This document shows, piece after piece, positions 5,509 through 6,023 of a DNA stretch of 6,023 nt. How positions within the stretch are numbered: the stretch's first letter is position 1; every line of letters starts with the position of its first letter. Under the pieces are notes generated by a model. The model had not been told where the DNA came from. It did no database searches and saw only the letters and a list, made by a program, of their open reading frames with translations. Source of the DNA: Nitrospira sp. (GTDB taxonomy: Bacteria > Nitrospirota > Nitrospiria > Nitrospirales > Nitrospiraceae); the NCBI GenBank assembly GCA_024998705.1, contig JACOEF010000616.1, positions 1 through 6,023 of the forward strand, written 5' to 3'. The position numbers were made by a program, and so were the translations under genes.

Positions 5509-6023
5509 TCGTGTTCAAAACGCCGGACGAAGTCTCGTTGATGGCACAAGCATCTCGCGTGGTTGCTGAAGTATTGGAGTTGTTAAAAGGAAAAGTGGCG
5601 CCAGGCATTACGACTGATGATCTTGATCGCATGGCTGAAGAGGCCATCCGCGGTCGTGGTGCCATTCCTGCGTTTAAGGGCTATCGTAACTACCCTAAGA
5701 CGTTGTGTGCCTCTGTAAATGAGCAAGTCATGCATGGGATTCCGTCGAAGCGTCGTCTCAACGAAGGGGACATTATTGGCCTTGACTTGGGAGCGATTGT
5801 ATCTGGCTTTTACGGCGATTCGGCAGTCACCGTCCCAGTCGGCAGTGTAAGTAGTGAATGCTTACGCTTGATTCAGGTGACGAAGAAGCCATGTATCATG
5901 GCATCGCCAAAGCGGTCGTTGGCAATCGCCTCTCCGATGTTTCGCATGCCGTGCAAACGCATGTTGAAGCGGCAGGCTTTGCCGTAGTGACTGAATTTGT
6001 CGGCCATGGTATAGGAAGGCAGC
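5505..6023 (+). CDS. map: type I methionine aminopeptidase, 3'-partial, with apparent 1-nt frameshift
   Basis: This enzyme removes the initiator methionine from nascent proteins using a dinuclear metal centre. From the ATG at 5505 the frame encodes a normal N terminus (FKTPDEVSLMAQASRVVAEV), the substrate-site histidine His77 (VMHGIP), and metal ligands Asp94 (IGLDLG) and Asp105 (YGDSAVTV). Homology then stops after LIQVT (residue 126, codon 5880-5882). The same frame continues as unrelated sequence to a TAG at 5985-5987, giving a 160-residue product. The -1 frame from 5882 resumes the family exactly: EEAMYHGIAKAVVGNRLSDV, then VTEFVGHGIGR, with ligand His168 counting through, up to the window end. 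One missing base explains this. It may be a sequencing or assembly error or a real mutation. As written the gene cannot make an active enzyme. Its ATG overlaps the adk stop, with no clear ribosome binding site of its own. Confidence 0.93.
5880..5882 (+). other. position of the apparent frameshift in map
   Basis: Here family similarity passes from the frame of 5505 to the frame of 5882. The family sequence expected is Val-Thr-Glu-Glu-Ala. The bases read GTG ACG AAG AAG, whereas GTG ACC GAA GAA or GTG ACG GAA GAA would restore it, so loss of one C or G is the simplest explanation. No slippery heptamer of the X XXY YYZ kind is present, so programmed frameshifting is unlikely. Confidence 0.85.

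Noticed and set aside
5875..5890. Programmed -1 frameshift in map
   Set aside because: No slippery heptamer is visible at the junction, and map is not known to be recoded. Loss of one base is simpler.
5883..5987. Novel C-terminal domain on a 160-residue methionine aminopeptidase
   Set aside because: The 34 residues after Thr126 are an out-of-frame reading of the normal map sequence, which is intact in the -1 frame.

Overview
This window is a stretch of the bacterial spc ribosomal-protein operon. All genes are on the + strand, in the usual order: rplE (L5, 5'-partial), rpsN (S14, zinc-binding short type), rpsH (S8), rplF (L6), rplR (L18), rpsE (S5), rpmD (L30), rplO (L15), secY, adk, and map (3'-partial and apparently frameshifted). 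Every gene was assigned from conserved protein motifs read directly in translation. The gene order is an independent check on each call.

The organism is a bacterium of moderate GC content. It has the short four-cysteine S14, an adenylate kinase with a four-cysteine lid, and the secY-adk-map arrangement found in many non-enterobacterial phyla. The protein flavour, with a long basic N-terminal extension on L5, is compatible with Nitrospira or its relatives (Nitrospirota). That assignment rests on impression and not on a search, and I hold it at about even odds.

Layout. Positions 1-643 hold L5, whose reading frame is open to the left edge. From 644 to 2377 come S14, S8, L6 and L18, separated by 9-75 nt gaps. 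Three of these gaps hold hairpin-capable sequence, and the most elaborate lies between L18 and S5. From 2378 to 4842 the genes S5, L30, L15 and SecY overlap by 1, 4 and 8 nt, a tightly coupled translation block. From 4843 to 6023 come adk and map, which overlap by 4 nt. I see no terminator, no convincing internal promoter, no RNA gene and no mobile element. No gene-free stretch exceeds 75 nt.

The genes supply structural proteins of both ribosomal subunits, the SecY channel that exports proteins made by those ribosomes, a nucleotide-balancing kinase, and the peptidase that trims the initiator methionine from new chains. Most of the window is ordinary. The observations worth a second look are the one-base frameshift in map near 5880-5882, which separates the metal-binding residues into two frames; the low-complexity Lys/Gly/Ala-rich extension of L5; and the intergenic hairpins. 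I found no evidence of an undescribed system.
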